DNA from: Paenibacillus sp. DCT19
Lineage (GTDB): Bacteria > Bacillota > Bacilli > Paenibacillales > Paenibacillaceae
Direction of reading: 5' to 3'
Assembly: GCF_003268635.1 (NCBI RefSeq)
Contig: NZ_CP029639.1
Location: forward strand, 5,996,001 to 6,060,000
Length of the DNA: 64,000 nt
The notes under the pieces are model-generated. The model was not told where the DNA came from. It saw only the letters and a list, made by a program, of their open reading frames with translations, and ran no database searches. Shown here one piece after another: positions 27,601 through 36,837 of the stretch (within the stretch, counting starts at the first letter, position 1; each line of letters starts with the position of its first letter). Both the position numbers and the translations under genes were made by a program.

Positions 27601-27959
27601 GTACAATCGACGTATCTGCCATGATGGGTGGACTCATGCTAATCGGAATCGTGGTCACGAATGCCATCGTCCTAATCGACCGCGTCATTCACAAGGAAAA
27701 CGAGGGATTGTCTACTCGTGAAGCCTTGCTGGAAGCCGGAGCAACACGTCTTCGTCCAATTCTGATGACCGCTCTTGCTACCATTGGTGCTTTGCTTCCA
27801 CTCGTTACAGGGCTGGAAGAGAGCGCTGGTATTATCTCGAAAGGTCTGGGAATTACCGTTATCGGTGGTCTGATCAGCTCCACGCTGCTCACACTGGTCA
27901 TCGTACCGATTGTGTATGAATTCCTGATGAAGTTCAAAAAGAAAAGAATCGAAGATTAA
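24699..27959 (+). CDS. RND-family efflux transporter (SwrC/AcrB type)
   Basis: An inner-membrane proton-driven exporter of 1086 aa with the classic two-fold layout: TM1 (FAIWILTIIVSATGLYSG), a porter loop (about 35-390), TM2-6 and a second half after about residue 580. TM4 has the proton-relay Asp pair region (VAIGRVVDDSIVVIENIYRR). Gram-positive RND pumps such as SwrC of Bacillus subtilis export lipopeptides and hydrophobic compounds. A Gly/Ala/Gln/Ser-rich insert of about 70 residues (247-320) sits in the first porter loop. The start is ATG 24699 after AGAGGAG. A strong terminator follows. Confidence 0.93.
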   Translation: MKGIINFSLNNKFAIWILTIIVSATGLYSGLTMKQETIPNINVPFLAVTAIDPGAAPEGIVEDVTKPLEQTLRNVEGIKTLTSTSMENASSITLEFDYGTDLDNATAAVREALNEVQLPEGVQKPTISKFSINSFPVVSLSLSDKDGGDLEQLTRLAQNDIQAALEDIDGVAQVQVSGQYVREVQLKFDEDKMNELGLTEDTVKGIVQGSSVRVPLGLFELDKAQKAVVVDGNIIDIDDLNNLAIPVIPSGAGASAGNGAATAPQGTGAPTDGSSAQAGEAGQGTAPGAAQGSDQAAGQAGSGNAGAGNPAGAANAAPGIPTVKLSEIAKIEVIGQAESISRTDGKESIGISIVKSNDANTVDVVNAVKKKAEELQSQFKNAELTVLLDQGKPIQDSVNTMLFKAMFGALFAILIILLFLRDIRSTIISVISIPLSLLIALTALNVMDITLNMMTLGAMTVAIGRVVDDSIVVIENIYRRLTLKGEKLKGRELIREATREMFVPILSSTIVTIAVFLPLALVSGMVGELFLPFALTMVFALLASLIVAITIVPMLAHSLFRKGIKNKQNHDEKPGKLAETYKRLLNWTLSHKLITVSVAVLVLVGSLFLYPFIGASFLPEQQDKYVMVTYSPETGALREDVEKEALVAEKWLLQQPGLEKMQYSIGGSNPLSSMGGGSSNSALFYIQYNEDTKEFTQVKKDLVEGLKNQVTVGTWSELDMSGGLGGSSLSLSIYGDSVEQIKPVSDEILKLVQADTESFEKADTTLSDTYGQYTLVADQEKLSSLGLTAGQLAMTLSPVRERPVLTEVDIENKTYKVYVETDKKTFNSLSEIENETVTSPLGIEVPIKDVAKVEEGTSPNSIMRIDGKVVVQVSANILASNVAKASQDLQANIDKIDLPDGVEVKFGGTTEQINDTFTQLGLAMLAAIAIVYFVLVVTFGGGLAPFAILFSLPFTVIGIMVGLFVAGGTIDVSAMMGGLMLIGIVVTNAIVLIDRVIHKENEGLSTREALLEAGATRLRPILMTALATIGALLPLVTGLEESAGIISKGLGITVIGGLISSTLLTLVIVPIVYEFLMKFKKKRIED

Positions 27960-28004
27960 TTAAGCACAAGGATCGACTCATGATCTGAGCTAGATTAACA
28001 ATTC

Positions 28005-28067
28005 ACACCCCTTGGTATGTATTGGAATGATTTTATATTCCAGCATCACATCAAGGGGTGTTTTTTT
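28005..28067 (+). terminator. Terminator of the RND operon
   Basis: ACACCCCTTG / CAAGGGGTGT outer stem, TGGAAT / ATTCCA inner stem, then seven T. Classical rho-independent form about 45 bp past the stop codon. Confidence 0.9.
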
Positions 28068-28333
28068 GCAGTCAGGGCTTGTTTTGTAGTCAACGCGATG
28101 GCAACTTTGAAATAAATGACAAAACAAACTATCCATTTTGGGAAATTACACAAATGGGTGTGAGAGATCATCTCATCTCTATGAAATGGTTCTATACTAA
28201 GGTTTACGGATATGTTGCACGAGTAGGGTCTATAGATATGAAATACGTACATGGCTTACAGAACGCTCTTCTAGAACTCCGCAGCTTGGGTTGGGTATTG
28301 CCTAGGACATACCATGGGAAGGACGGTGAGGAT

Positions 28334-30028
28334 ATGGGGGAAACGACGCTCCATATTCAGATGAGGGATATGTTGAAACGTCCGGTATTTCGCAAAGCAG
28401 AGGTGCTCGCCAGTGAACGTGCGCTGACAAGGTACGTCAGATGGGTACATATCATGGAAGTGCCTGAAGTGGGGAACCTGCTAAACGGTGGTGAACTGGT
28501 GTTAACTACAGGCATCGGATGGCAGGATAATGCGCAGCAGGGGCTTTCTTTTCTACGGCAGTTAATTGCACATGGGGCTGCGGGGTTATGTATTGAGCTT
28601 GGAGCACATACCCAATCCCAGCTTGGGGCGATGAAAGAAATCGCTTCTGCCGAGGATTTTCCATTAATCTGGTTCCACGAACAAGTTCGCTATATTGATA
28701 TTACACAGGACCTGCATTTCACTTTGCTCCGCAGTCACCAGCGGTTAATCGCTGAACTTGATACCCTGACTACCTCATTCAACCAACTTCTGCTCAATGG
28801 CGATGGTGTGCAGCCACTACTTCGATTGTTGTCACGTACGACGGGTTATGATGTAGCTCTCTATCCACTTGAGGGTGAGGCAAGTGCGGTGCCTTATTGT
28901 GCACCAGAGCATCTGGAAGCGCGCCGCCAGTCCTGGTTCATGCATCGGGAGTCTGGTACAACGAGAATGGAAAGTCATACGGAGAACACTACGCCAACCG
29001 ATCATGGTTCCTCACCAGGTACGCTCTCGCTGTCTGTGCAAGCGCTAGAGTATACCTTTGCCGATCTCGTACTCACCACAGCCAAATCATCTAATCATGA
29101 TCTGGATCTAGAGCACCCGCATCAACCTTCGAGCGAATTCGTCCTTCAAGCCATGGAGCGTTGTGCCGCTGCCATTGCCCAGGACTGGATGCGTACCAAA
29201 TACATGGAGGAGAAGCGCCGATACAAGGAAGATATGTGGGTCATTGATTGGCTCAACGGCCATCATTCTGCCAAAGAAATACACGACTATCTATCCACCG
29301 CTAGCCCCCTTCTTGCAGCAGGCACAGGCACCGTCATGTTGTTCGACCGTATTCCGGGTTATTCAGATAGCCTCAAGCTACAGAAGCTCCTCATTCAGCG
29401 CAACATCGTCTCCCGCTCCATTTTCTCAAGAGAAGGATTCACCCTCTACAGTACCGTGCTTAACCATCAGATCATTCTTATCATCATCGACCCTCAGCCT
29501 GGAGTTCAACGCAAAAGCCAGCTATGGAACTGCATTCAACAGCTCCAGCAGCACGAAGCAGATCAAACGCATCGTCTATTCTCAGGTCTACTAGGCATTG
29601 GTCAGAGCTGCGCTAACCTCTCTCGTATCAAGGACAGCCTGGATTCAGCCAAGGAGACACTGTCCATTCAAAAGGATATCGGAGCCATGCAACAGCCCTT
29701 CTACAGCAACCTTCACTGTTACCGTATTATTGCAGGCATGAAGCAGAGTGGTAGTCTGGAGGATTTTATCGAGGAGTATTTGGGGCCAATCATCCGATAT
29801 GATGCAGAAAAAGGTGGACAGCTCCTGCATACACTTAAGCAATATTTAGTGCTCTGCTGTTCCAAACAAGAGACCGCTACCCGCCTGTTCATCGTTAGGC
29901 AAACGCTCTATCACCGATTACACAAAATCGAGACTCTTCTAGGCGAAGACTATGTTCTTCCTGAGAAAAGGGTTGCGATCGAGCTTGCCATCTATGGTTA
30001 TGAATATGTCAACGGCCCGATCGCGTAG
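28334..30028 (+). CDS. PucR-family transcriptional regulator
   Basis: About 564 aa. The N-terminal PucR purine-catabolism domain begins MRDMLKRPVFRKAEVLASERALTRYVRWVHIMEVPEVGNLLNGGELVLTTGIGW. A variable middle domain (GGDEF/CdaR-like) and the C-terminal PucR HTH (LVLCCSKQETATRLFIVRQTLYHRLHKIETLLG) follow. Family members control purine or pyrimidine breakdown in response to pathway intermediates. ATG 28334 with GGAAGG about 11 bases upstream fits the usual N-terminus; the open frame continues upstream to 28058, but that stretch overlaps a terminator. It converges with the pyrimidine operon, with only five bases between stop codons, and is the obvious candidate regulator. Confidence 0.85.
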   Translation: MGETTLHIQMRDMLKRPVFRKAEVLASERALTRYVRWVHIMEVPEVGNLLNGGELVLTTGIGWQDNAQQGLSFLRQLIAHGAAGLCIELGAHTQSQLGAMKEIASAEDFPLIWFHEQVRYIDITQDLHFTLLRSHQRLIAELDTLTTSFNQLLLNGDGVQPLLRLLSRTTGYDVALYPLEGEASAVPYCAPEHLEARRQSWFMHRESGTTRMESHTENTTPTDHGSSPGTLSLSVQALEYTFADLVLTTAKSSNHDLDLEHPHQPSSEFVLQAMERCAAAIAQDWMRTKYMEEKRRYKEDMWVIDWLNGHHSAKEIHDYLSTASPLLAAGTGTVMLFDRIPGYSDSLKLQKLLIQRNIVSRSIFSREGFTLYSTVLNHQIILIIIDPQPGVQRKSQLWNCIQQLQQHEADQTHRLFSGLLGIGQSCANLSRIKDSLDSAKETLSIQKDIGAMQQPFYSNLHCYRIIAGMKQSGSLEDFIEEYLGPIIRYDAEKGGQLLHTLKQYLVLCCSKQETATRLFIVRQTLYHRLHKIETLLGEDYVLPEKRVAIELAIYGYEYVNGPIA

Positions 30029-30033
30029 CTTCA

Positions 30034-30261
30034 TTATGCCCCCTGCTGTTCTCGCAGTTGCTGCACGAGAAAGTGTCCAAACCACTTTCGGCCGGAGGCA
30101 GTACCGACGTGTTGCTGCTTCCACTCCCCCGGCTGTTCCGGGTGTTCCCAGACGACATCCGCTCCCTCCAGATGCTCTTGCACCGTATAGATCCGGTAGC
30201 CCAGTGCGACCATACGTTCAATCGCTATTTTTTCTGCTTCAAAATCCGCTGTCTCGGACAT
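30034..30261 (-). CDS. Small conserved-looking protein at the end of the pyrimidine operon
   Basis: A 75-aa soluble protein (from ATG 30261, GAGGGGG eight bases upstream; a GTG at 30270 overlapping the hydA stop is an alternative). It is acidic at the N-terminus (SETADFEAEKIAIERMVALGYRIYTVQEHLEG) with a basic/aromatic C-terminus (GRKWFGHFLVQQLRE). I do not recognise a family. Its tight coupling to the dihydropyrimidinase gene suggests a role in the same pathway. Confidence 0.65.
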   Translation of the reverse strand: MSETADFEAEKIAIERMVALGYRIYTVQEHLEGADVVWEHPEQPGEWKQQHVGTASGRKWFGHFLVQQLREQQGA

Positions 30262-30266
30262 CCCTC

Positions 30267-31703
30267 TCACCCCCTCATTGTTGTCGCAACTTTCTTCGCT
30301 GGAACGGGCGCGCCAGCATCGTATTTGGCACGTTTCACGTATTGACCTGCACCCGGCTTGCCTGCAAACTGCCGATCACGAACCACATATTCTCCCCGGC
30401 ACAGCACCGTAACGGGACATCCCTGAACCTGCATTCCTTCAAAAGCACTGTAATCTACGTTCATATGATGCGTCGCAGCAGAAAGTTCTCTCTCCATCGC
30501 TGGGTCAAAAATAACGATATCTGCATCGGTTCCAACAGCCAGCGTGCCTTTCTGCGGAAAGAGCCCAAACAGTTTGCTCGCCCGTGTAGAGCACAGATCC
30601 ACCCACTGGTTCAAGGATATGCGACCTTTGGCAACACCTTCTGAATACAGGATGCTGAGTCGATCCTCGATCACAGGCCCGCCATTCGGAATTTTGCTAA
30701 AGTCATCCTTTCCCAGATCCTTCTGTCCCTTAAAGTTAAACGAACAGTGATCCGAGCCAATCGTCTGCAGCTGACCATTCTTGAGCGCATTCCATAATGC
30801 ATCCTGATGAGACACTTCCCGCAAAGGTGGGGACCAGACATACTTAGCACCTTCAAAATTCGGCTGATCCATGATCGATTGATCCAATGTTAAATACTGT
30901 GGACATGTCTCGCCCCAGATTCGATAACCCAACTCCCGCATACGGGCAATCTGCTCAACCGCTTCAGCGCATGTCACATGCACAACATAAAGCTGAGAAT
31001 CGGCAAGCGCCGCCAGTCGAGCCGCCCGACCTGTTGCCTCTCCCTCCAAGATCGATGGACGAGTTAGCGCATGGTGAATCGGTTCAGTTCGACCAGCCGC
31101 GAGTGCTTCACGCACCAAGAGGTCGATCACATCACCATTCTCGGCATGCACCATGACGAGAGCGCCATACTCCTTCGCCTTTTGCAGCGTCTGATACAGG
31201 ATGGCATCATCGGCTTGGAATTGATTTTTGTATGCCATGAATACCTTAAAGGAAGACACACCTTCTTCTTCAATCATCTGAGGTAACTCTTCGAGCACTT
31301 GGTCATTCATCTCACCAATCATCAGATGGAAACCATAATCAATGGCTGCTTTACCCTCTGCTTTGTCATGCCATTGCTGGAGAGATTCCAGCAGCGGTCG
31401 CCCTTTTTGCGTTAAACAAAAATCTATGATTGTGGTTGTGCCGCCAAATGCTGCTGCTGCCGTACCTGTCGCGAAGTCATCCGCAGTAACGGTTCCGCCA
31501 AACGGCATATCCAGATGAGTATGTGGATCGATACCGCCCGGAATCACATAACAACCCGCAGCATCGATGACCTCTGTCCGTTCGTCCGGCAGTAGCCCTA
31601 TGCCGATCTGCGTGATTTTGCCATGCTCGATTAGAATATCTGCCTCGAATGTATCTGACGCTGTAACCAACACACCATTACGAATCAATTTACGGATACT
31701 CAT
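30267..31703 (-). CDS. hydA: Dihydropyrimidinase (D-hydantoinase)
   Basis: Second enzyme of reductive pyrimidine breakdown: opens dihydrouracil/dihydrothymine to N-carbamoyl-beta-amino acids. The 478-aa amidohydrolase-fold protein keeps the binuclear zinc site: DPHTHLDMPFGG (about residues 57-68), the Lys expected to be carboxylated in SSFKVFMAYKN (about 150), VHAENGD, YVVHVTCAEA and the Asp of IGSDHCSF (about 316). ATG 31703 overlaps the preA stop by four bases and has AGAGG seven bases upstream, so I prefer it to an upstream start at 31739. Confidence 0.93.
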   Translation of the reverse strand: MSIRKLIRNGVLVTASDTFEADILIEHGKITQIGIGLLPDERTEVIDAAGCYVIPGGIDPHTHLDMPFGGTVTADDFATGTAAAAFGGTTTIIDFCLTQKGRPLLESLQQWHDKAEGKAAIDYGFHLMIGEMNDQVLEELPQMIEEEGVSSFKVFMAYKNQFQADDAILYQTLQKAKEYGALVMVHAENGDVIDLLVREALAAGRTEPIHHALTRPSILEGEATGRAARLAALADSQLYVVHVTCAEAVEQIARMRELGYRIWGETCPQYLTLDQSIMDQPNFEGAKYVWSPPLREVSHQDALWNALKNGQLQTIGSDHCSFNFKGQKDLGKDDFSKIPNGGPVIEDRLSILYSEGVAKGRISLNQWVDLCSTRASKLFGLFPQKGTLAVGTDADIVIFDPAMERELSAATHHMNVDYSAFEGMQVQGCPVTVLCRGEYVVRDRQFAGKPGAGQYVKRAKYDAGAPVPAKKVATTMRG

Positions 31704-32995
31704 GATATCGCCTCTTTCGTTGATTGATCTCGTGTCCACTGTAGCGTCGCTATTGCCGATTGGCGTTCATTCCAGGTGAGTGGTGCTTGTTCATGCTCGA
31801 CCTCCACCATCTGGATTGCACCGTCTACTGGACAAACGATGGAACAAAGGTTACAGCCTACACAATCCTCCTCAACCACCTCAAGATAGGAGCCCGAAGG
31901 GTCTGTCAGCATATCGATACATTGATGTGAAGTGTCTTCACAGGCGATATGGCATTTGTTGCAATTGATACAGACATCGCGGTCAATACGAGCGACCACT
32001 TTGTAATTCAGATCAAGATTGCCCCAATCCGAGTATTTAGGAACCGTCTGACCGATTAACTCGGTTACACTTTGCAAGCCTTTCTCATCCAAGTAATCAT
32101 TCAGCCCGTCGATCATTTCCTCCACAATCCGAAAACCATGATGCATTGCAGCCGTACATATCTGAACGCCGGTGGCTCCCATTAATAGAAACTCAGCTGT
32201 ATCCCTCCAATTGGATATGCCTCCAATACCTGATATCGGTACGCCTACCTCAGGATTACGTGCACACTCCGCAACCATGTTCAGAGCGATCGGCTTCACG
32301 GCCGGGCCACAATACCCCCCATGCGCTCCTTGACCGCCTACATGCGGAACGGTATTCCACGAATCCAGATCTACACCCGCAAGAGAGTTGATGGTGTTAA
32401 TCATGGAGATCGCATCGGCTCCACCACGCACGGCAGCTTTGGCGGTCATCGTAATATCCGTAATATTGGGCGTAAGCTTCACGATAACCGGGGTTGTAGC
32501 CACTTCCTTCACCCACATCGTCTGCAATTCAACTAGATCGGGTTGTTGTCCCGAGGCGGCTCCCATACCACGTTCAGCCATGCCATGAGGACATCCGAAG
32601 TTCAGCTCCAGTCCATCGACACCAACCGCCTCTACCTTCTTCACAATCTCATGCCACTTCTCCCGCTTCGGCTCAACCATTAGAGAAGCAATCACCGCTC
32701 GATCCGGAAAACGCTTCTTGGTCTCGGCAATTTCTCGCAGATTCACTTCTAATGGACGATCCGATATCAACTCAATGTTGTTAAAACCGGCAACACGCTG
32801 TCCACCAAAATGAATTGCTGCAAAGCGCGACGATGTATTGATAATCGGCTCGCCCAGCGTCTTCCACACTGCACCACCCCAGCCTGCCTCAAAGGCTCGT
32901 TGAACCTGATATCCCGTGTTCGTTGGGGGTGCAGATGCCAGCCAGAACGGATTCGGCGATCGAATACCTGCCAGATTAATAGATAAGTCAGCCAT
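31700..32995 (-). CDS. preA: NAD-dependent dihydropyrimidine dehydrogenase subunit PreA
   Basis: Catalytic flavin subunit of the bacterial dihydropyrimidine dehydrogenase, which reduces uracil/thymine (or runs in reverse). 431 aa: a dihydroorotate-dehydrogenase-like FMN barrel (NPFWLASAPPTNTGYQVQRAFEAGWGGAVWKTL; GLELNFGCPHGM; ISGIGGISNWRDTAEFLLMGATGVQICTAAM), then a ferredoxin-like tail. The tail carries two 4Fe-4S motifs, CINCNKCHIAC (about 340-350) and CVGCNLCSIVCP (about 376-387). It pairs with PreT, encoded upstream. Clear ribosome site (GGAGGG). Confidence 0.94.
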   Translation of the reverse strand: MADLSINLAGIRSPNPFWLASAPPTNTGYQVQRAFEAGWGGAVWKTLGEPIINTSSRFAAIHFGGQRVAGFNNIELISDRPLEVNLREIAETKKRFPDRAVIASLMVEPKREKWHEIVKKVEAVGVDGLELNFGCPHGMAERGMGAASGQQPDLVELQTMWVKEVATTPVIVKLTPNITDITMTAKAAVRGGADAISMINTINSLAGVDLDSWNTVPHVGGQGAHGGYCGPAVKPIALNMVAECARNPEVGVPISGIGGISNWRDTAEFLLMGATGVQICTAAMHHGFRIVEEMIDGLNDYLDEKGLQSVTELIGQTVPKYSDWGNLDLNYKVVARIDRDVCINCNKCHIACEDTSHQCIDMLTDPSGSYLEVVEEDCVGCNLCSIVCPVDGAIQMVEVEHEQAPLTWNERQSAIATLQWTRDQSTKEAIS

Positions 32996-33195
32996 AACGA
33001 TCCCTCCTAGATGTGGATTAATGTCTCTTAATTAATATTGATTAGCGTTTGGTTTGGTATTGAAAGTATGCTGTCTGATATCAGTCTTGAGATTGCATGA
33101 TCTCCCTATATGCTCCAAATAATGATCCCGTCAAAACCTTTCACTTATAGATTAGTGCTGGTGTCATTAAACCGAGCATGGCATGATTCCGAAAC

Positions 33196-34565
33196 TTATG
33201 CCGTCTCTTCCACCTGTCCAGGCCATTCCTTCATGACGGCTGCCGCAGCCATCTTCCCCTGTTGGGCTGCTGATACGACCATGGCTTCGCCCTGCCCCTG
33301 ACCGAAGATAACATCTCCTGCCGCATAGACCTGAGGGCGGGATGTGCGATATGTGTGCGCCTCCACCTCCACTACACCACCTTGGTGCTTCAAGCCAAAG
33401 GCTTCAATGAGCAGCAACAACCGATTCTGCCCAATGGCACGCACGACGGTATCACATTCAATCGTGAACTCTGATCCCTCCACCGGTACAGGCCATGCAC
33501 GCCCCCGCCGGGCGGTGTCTCGAGCCGCATCTTCACACATTCAATGGCGCGAACTCGGCCGTTCTCATCTCCGATAATGCGCCTCGGCATCGTAAACCAA
33601 CGGAATTCGACTCCCTCCTGTTTCGCAAATGTATATTCAAACGCATACGCTGTCATCTGACCCTCTCCGCGTCGATAGAGCATCTGTACTCGCTCAGCAC
33701 CCAAACGCACCGAACACGTAGCTGCATCCACGGCTGTATTGCCTGCACCAATCACGGCAACATTCAATCCATGGAGCGCCGGTGGCACACCCTGCTTCGT
33801 CGATTCGACCAGCTCAATGGCATCATAGACTCCTTCTAGTGTCTCGCCTTCAATGCCTAGCATCGGCACTGCGCCCATGCCACAAGCGAGAATTACCGAA
33901 TCGTATTGCTCCATAATCTCATCTGCCGAGAGGTCTACCCCAATGCGAACTCCATAGCGAATCTGTACGCCCAGTGCTTCCACTTGCTGTACTTCCCACA
34001 ATGCGACGGATTCAGGTAAACGGAACGATACAATACCATAGGTGTTCAGTCCGCCACCTTTTGCCTTCGCTTCATAGATTGTCACCTCATACCCTGCACG
34101 CCCCAGCTCTCTGGCTGCGGACAACCCTGCCGGGCCGGCTCCCACAATTGCAACAGTACGTCCATTCGAAGGGGTCGGATGGAACAAAGGTTCATTCTTC
34201 GTTCTTGCCCAATCGGTTGCATATCGTTGCAGGTCACCGATGCGAATAGGCTTTGACGAATCATTCAGAACACAGGCACCTTCACATAACTCTTCTGTTG
34301 GACAGACCCTCGCACAACTGGCTCCCACCGGATTCGCATCCATAATAGTTCGAGCAGAACCCTTAAGGTGACCTGTGGAGATTTTACGTATAAACGAAGG
34401 AATATTAATATCTGTTGGACACGCCTTAATGCAAGGTGCATCGTAACAATATAGACAGCGGTTGGATTCCTCCATCGCTTCTGCACCTGACATCGCAGGC
34501 TTCATCTCCGTGAAACGACTCTCCCATCCATAATCGGACATGGGGCTTCCATGGCTGTTCATCAT
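33196..34565 (-). pseudogene. preT: Dihydropyrimidine dehydrogenase subunit PreT, frameshifted
   Basis: NAD(P)H-oxidising subunit that feeds electrons to PreA. It has the glutamate-synthase-small-subunit layout: N-terminal Fe-S cysteines (CLYCYDAPCIKACPTDINIPSFI; CARVCPTEELCEGAC), an FAD motif VAIVGAGPAGLSAAREL and an NAD(P)H motif VAVIGAGNTAVDAA. The frame breaks at the C5 run 33502-33506; adding one base joins KMRLETPPGGG to RAWPVPVEGSEFTIECDTVVRAIGQ and on to VYAAGDVIFGQGQGEAMVVSAAQQGKMAA. The repaired length is about 457 aa. ATG 34565 has GGAGG nine bases upstream. Since the rest is conserved, a base-call error is likelier than decay. Confidence 0.88.
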
Positions 34566-34660
34566 GCGTATGCACCTCCGAGAATTATTCATTGGACTCT
34601 GTATCCTATCTGCGCCTTAGGGCATCCTTTGTAATCAAAAGTGGACTTTTTGAACAACCT

Positions 34661-35542
34661 CTACAAATGAACGAGATGTTCATACGTTTCAGGCCGCCGA
34701 TCCCGGTAAAATTGCCATACATTGCGCACCTCCCGGATTACCTCGGTATCCATCTCACCAATAATCACTTCATCCCGATCCCTGCTGCCGATGGCGACCA
34801 TCTTCCCACGCGGATCAACGAGATAGGACTGACCGTAGAACTCTCCCATATTCCAAGGTGATTCCACCCCTACACGATTGATCGCAGCAACATAATAACC
34901 GTTGGCTACCGCATGTGCTGGTTGCTCCAGCTTCCACAGGTATTCCGATGTGCCTGCCACCGTTGCCGAAGGATTAAATACAATCTCAGCACCTGCTAAT
35001 CCGAGCAGACGCGCTCCCTCCGGGAAATGACGGTCATAACAGATGTACACGCCCACTCTGGCGTAAGCCGTATCAAACACCGGGTATCCAAGATTTCCAG
35101 GTTTGAAATAATACTTCTCCCAGAATCCATTCGTACCCTCACCTGCTTCCACATGCGGGATGTGATGTTTGCGATATTTCCCCAGGTACGATCCATCCGC
35201 ATCGATCACGGCTGCCGTGTTGTAATACGAAGCAATGCCCTCCACCTCATACACCGGCAAAATAATGACTACCCCAAGCTCCTTCGCCAATGCTTGGAAA
35301 CGTTGTGTCGTTGGTCCCTCGGGTACCTGCTCCGCAGAGGCATACCACTTCGGACTCTGCTCCGTGCAGAAGTACGGACCGTAGAATACTTCCTGTAAGC
35401 CAATAATCTGCGCTCCCTTGGCGGCAGCTTCCCGCACCATGGCGATATGCTTCTGTATTGCCGCTTCTTTATGAACATCAACGGAAGCCGTGCCTTCAAT
35501 GGCGTGTGAAGCTTGGATCAAAGCAATCTTGATTTTGCCCAT
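34661..35542 (-). CDS. Nitrilase-superfamily N-carbamoyl amidohydrolase (beta-ureidopropionase type)
   Basis: A 293-aa cytosolic hydrolase with the Glu-Lys-Cys triad of the nitrilase superfamily: QEVFYGPYF (Glu about 50), the Lys in GKYRKHHIPH and the nucleophile in GVYICYDRHFPEGARLLGLAGAEIVFNPSAT. The last segment is typical of beta-ureidopropionase/N-carbamoylputrescine amidase relatives. In this operon it most likely releases beta-alanine (or beta-aminoisobutyrate), CO2 and NH3 from the N-carbamoyl compound. AAGGAGG lies upstream of the ATG. A second candidate for the same step is encoded next to it. Confidence 0.88.
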   Translation of the reverse strand: MGKIKIALIQASHAIEGTASVDVHKEAAIQKHIAMVREAAAKGAQIIGLQEVFYGPYFCTEQSPKWYASAEQVPEGPTTQRFQALAKELGVVIILPVYEVEGIASYYNTAAVIDADGSYLGKYRKHHIPHVEAGEGTNGFWEKYYFKPGNLGYPVFDTAYARVGVYICYDRHFPEGARLLGLAGAEIVFNPSATVAGTSEYLWKLEQPAHAVANGYYVAAINRVGVESPWNMGEFYGQSYLVDPRGKMVAIGSRDRDEVIIGEMDTEVIREVRNVWQFYRDRRPETYEHLVHL

Positions 35543-35559
35543 AATATTGGAACGCCTCC

Positions 35560-36837
35560 TTATGAAAATGTGTCGATAATCGTGTGACCATTACACATCT
35601 GCCGAACGGTTCGATATAGCACTTCGGTGCCCAGTGCGATATCTTCTGGCGAAGAGTATTCACTCGGATGGTGACTGATGCCGTCCTTACTGCGGACAAA
35701 GATCATGCCGTAATCACATACATGTGATAATGCCAGTGCATCATGGAAAGGCCCACTCATCAGCTCGGGTAATGTCATTCCCATCGCTTCTGCCGATGAG
35801 TGAATCGCAGATTTAATTCGTTCCGCGCAATATCGTGGCTCACTGTTGGTATCGACCGTGAGCGAATAGCTCAGCCCATGCTGCTTGCTTATATCCTCCA
35901 GCAGCTGCATGAACCGGGCTTCCAGCCGATCTCTGCGTGACATCTCCATATCCCGCAAATCTACGGTAAAGCTAACTTCCTCCGGAATAATGTTGCGCGA
36001 ATCGGGGAATACCCTCAGGCTCCCTACTGTTCCTACCGTAGGCGCACTAGGATCTTCACGTACCATCTCATCAAACGCAGCAATGACTTTGGCGCTGCCA
36101 ACAAGCGCATCATGCCGCATTCCCATCGGAACCGATCCAGCATGACCTGCCATTCCCTTCATAGTCACCGTGAGCCACAGTGGTCCAGAAATCCCGGTCA
36201 CTACACCCACGGGGGCGTCTATCGATTCCAGTACAGGTCCCTGTTCAATGTGCAGCTCCAGATATGCACCAATCGCTCCAGGCGGGTATACCGATTCGGC
36301 AAATTGTGCTGGGGAGCAGCCGAAGGATTCAAGCGCTTCTCGCCGCGTCACCCCATGCTTATCCTGTCGCTCCAGTTCACCTTCCTCCAACTGCCCGGTT
36401 ATCCCACGGGAGCCGAACAGGCCTTTATTAAACCGCGAACCCTCTTCATCACAAAAGGCAACGATATCAATGGACATCAGTGGCTGAATCCCTTGCTCTA
36501 TTAGACATTGAACCGCTTCGAGCGCGCCGAGCACTCCAATCGCTCCATCATAGCGACCACCATATGGCTGGGAATCGATGTGTGAGCCCAGCATAAGTAG
36601 CGGAAGCGATGGGTCTGTACCTTCCAAGCGACCAATCAGATTACCAAAGGCATCGAGCCGAGTAGTAAGCCCTGCCTCCTCCATCCAGAGACGAACCTGA
36701 ATGATGCCTTCCATATCTTCCGGTGTTAGGGCTAAGCGACAGACACCAGTATCTACGATGCGTCCAATACGAGATAATTGTTCAATGCGCTCATCCAATC
36801 GAACCTGATTAATGGTGATTCCCTCAGTCGTCTGCAC
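35560..36837 (-). CDS. M20-family Zn-dependent N-carbamoyl amino acid hydrolase
   Basis: A 425-aa amidase/hydantoinase-carbamoylase-type peptidase-fold enzyme. Metal ligands are visible in LMLGSHIDSQPYGGRYDGAIGVLGALE (His and Asp), FCDEEGSRFNKGLFGSRG (Glu) and YLELHIEQGPVLE (His). The lid/dimer domain lies at about residues 215-330, and GPFHDALALSHVCDYGMIFVRSKDGISHHPSEYS completes the site. Family members act on N-carbamoyl-L-amino acids, beta-ureidopropionate or allantoate. GTG start after AAGGAGG. It overlaps the aminotransferase gene by 14 bp. Confidence 0.88.
   Translation of the reverse strand: MQTTEGITINQVRLDERIEQLSRIGRIVDTGVCRLALTPEDMEGIIQVRLWMEEAGLTTRLDAFGNLIGRLEGTDPSLPLLMLGSHIDSQPYGGRYDGAIGVLGALEAVQCLIEQGIQPLMSIDIVAFCDEEGSRFNKGLFGSRGITGQLEEGELERQDKHGVTRREALESFGCSPAQFAESVYPPGAIGAYLELHIEQGPVLESIDAPVGVVTGISGPLWLTVTMKGMAGHAGSVPMGMRHDALVGSAKVIAAFDEMVREDPSAPTVGTVGSLRVFPDSRNIIPEEVSFTVDLRDMEMSRRDRLEARFMQLLEDISKQHGLSYSLTVDTNSEPRYCAERIKSAIHSSAEAMGMTLPELMSGPFHDALALSHVCDYGMIFVRSKDGISHHPSEYSSPEDIALGTEVLYRTVRQMCNGHTIIDTFS

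Noticed and set aside
28058..28333. N-terminal extension of the PucR regulator
   Set aside because: It begins inside the RND terminator and does not resemble PucR domains; a good start with a ribosome site exists at 28334.
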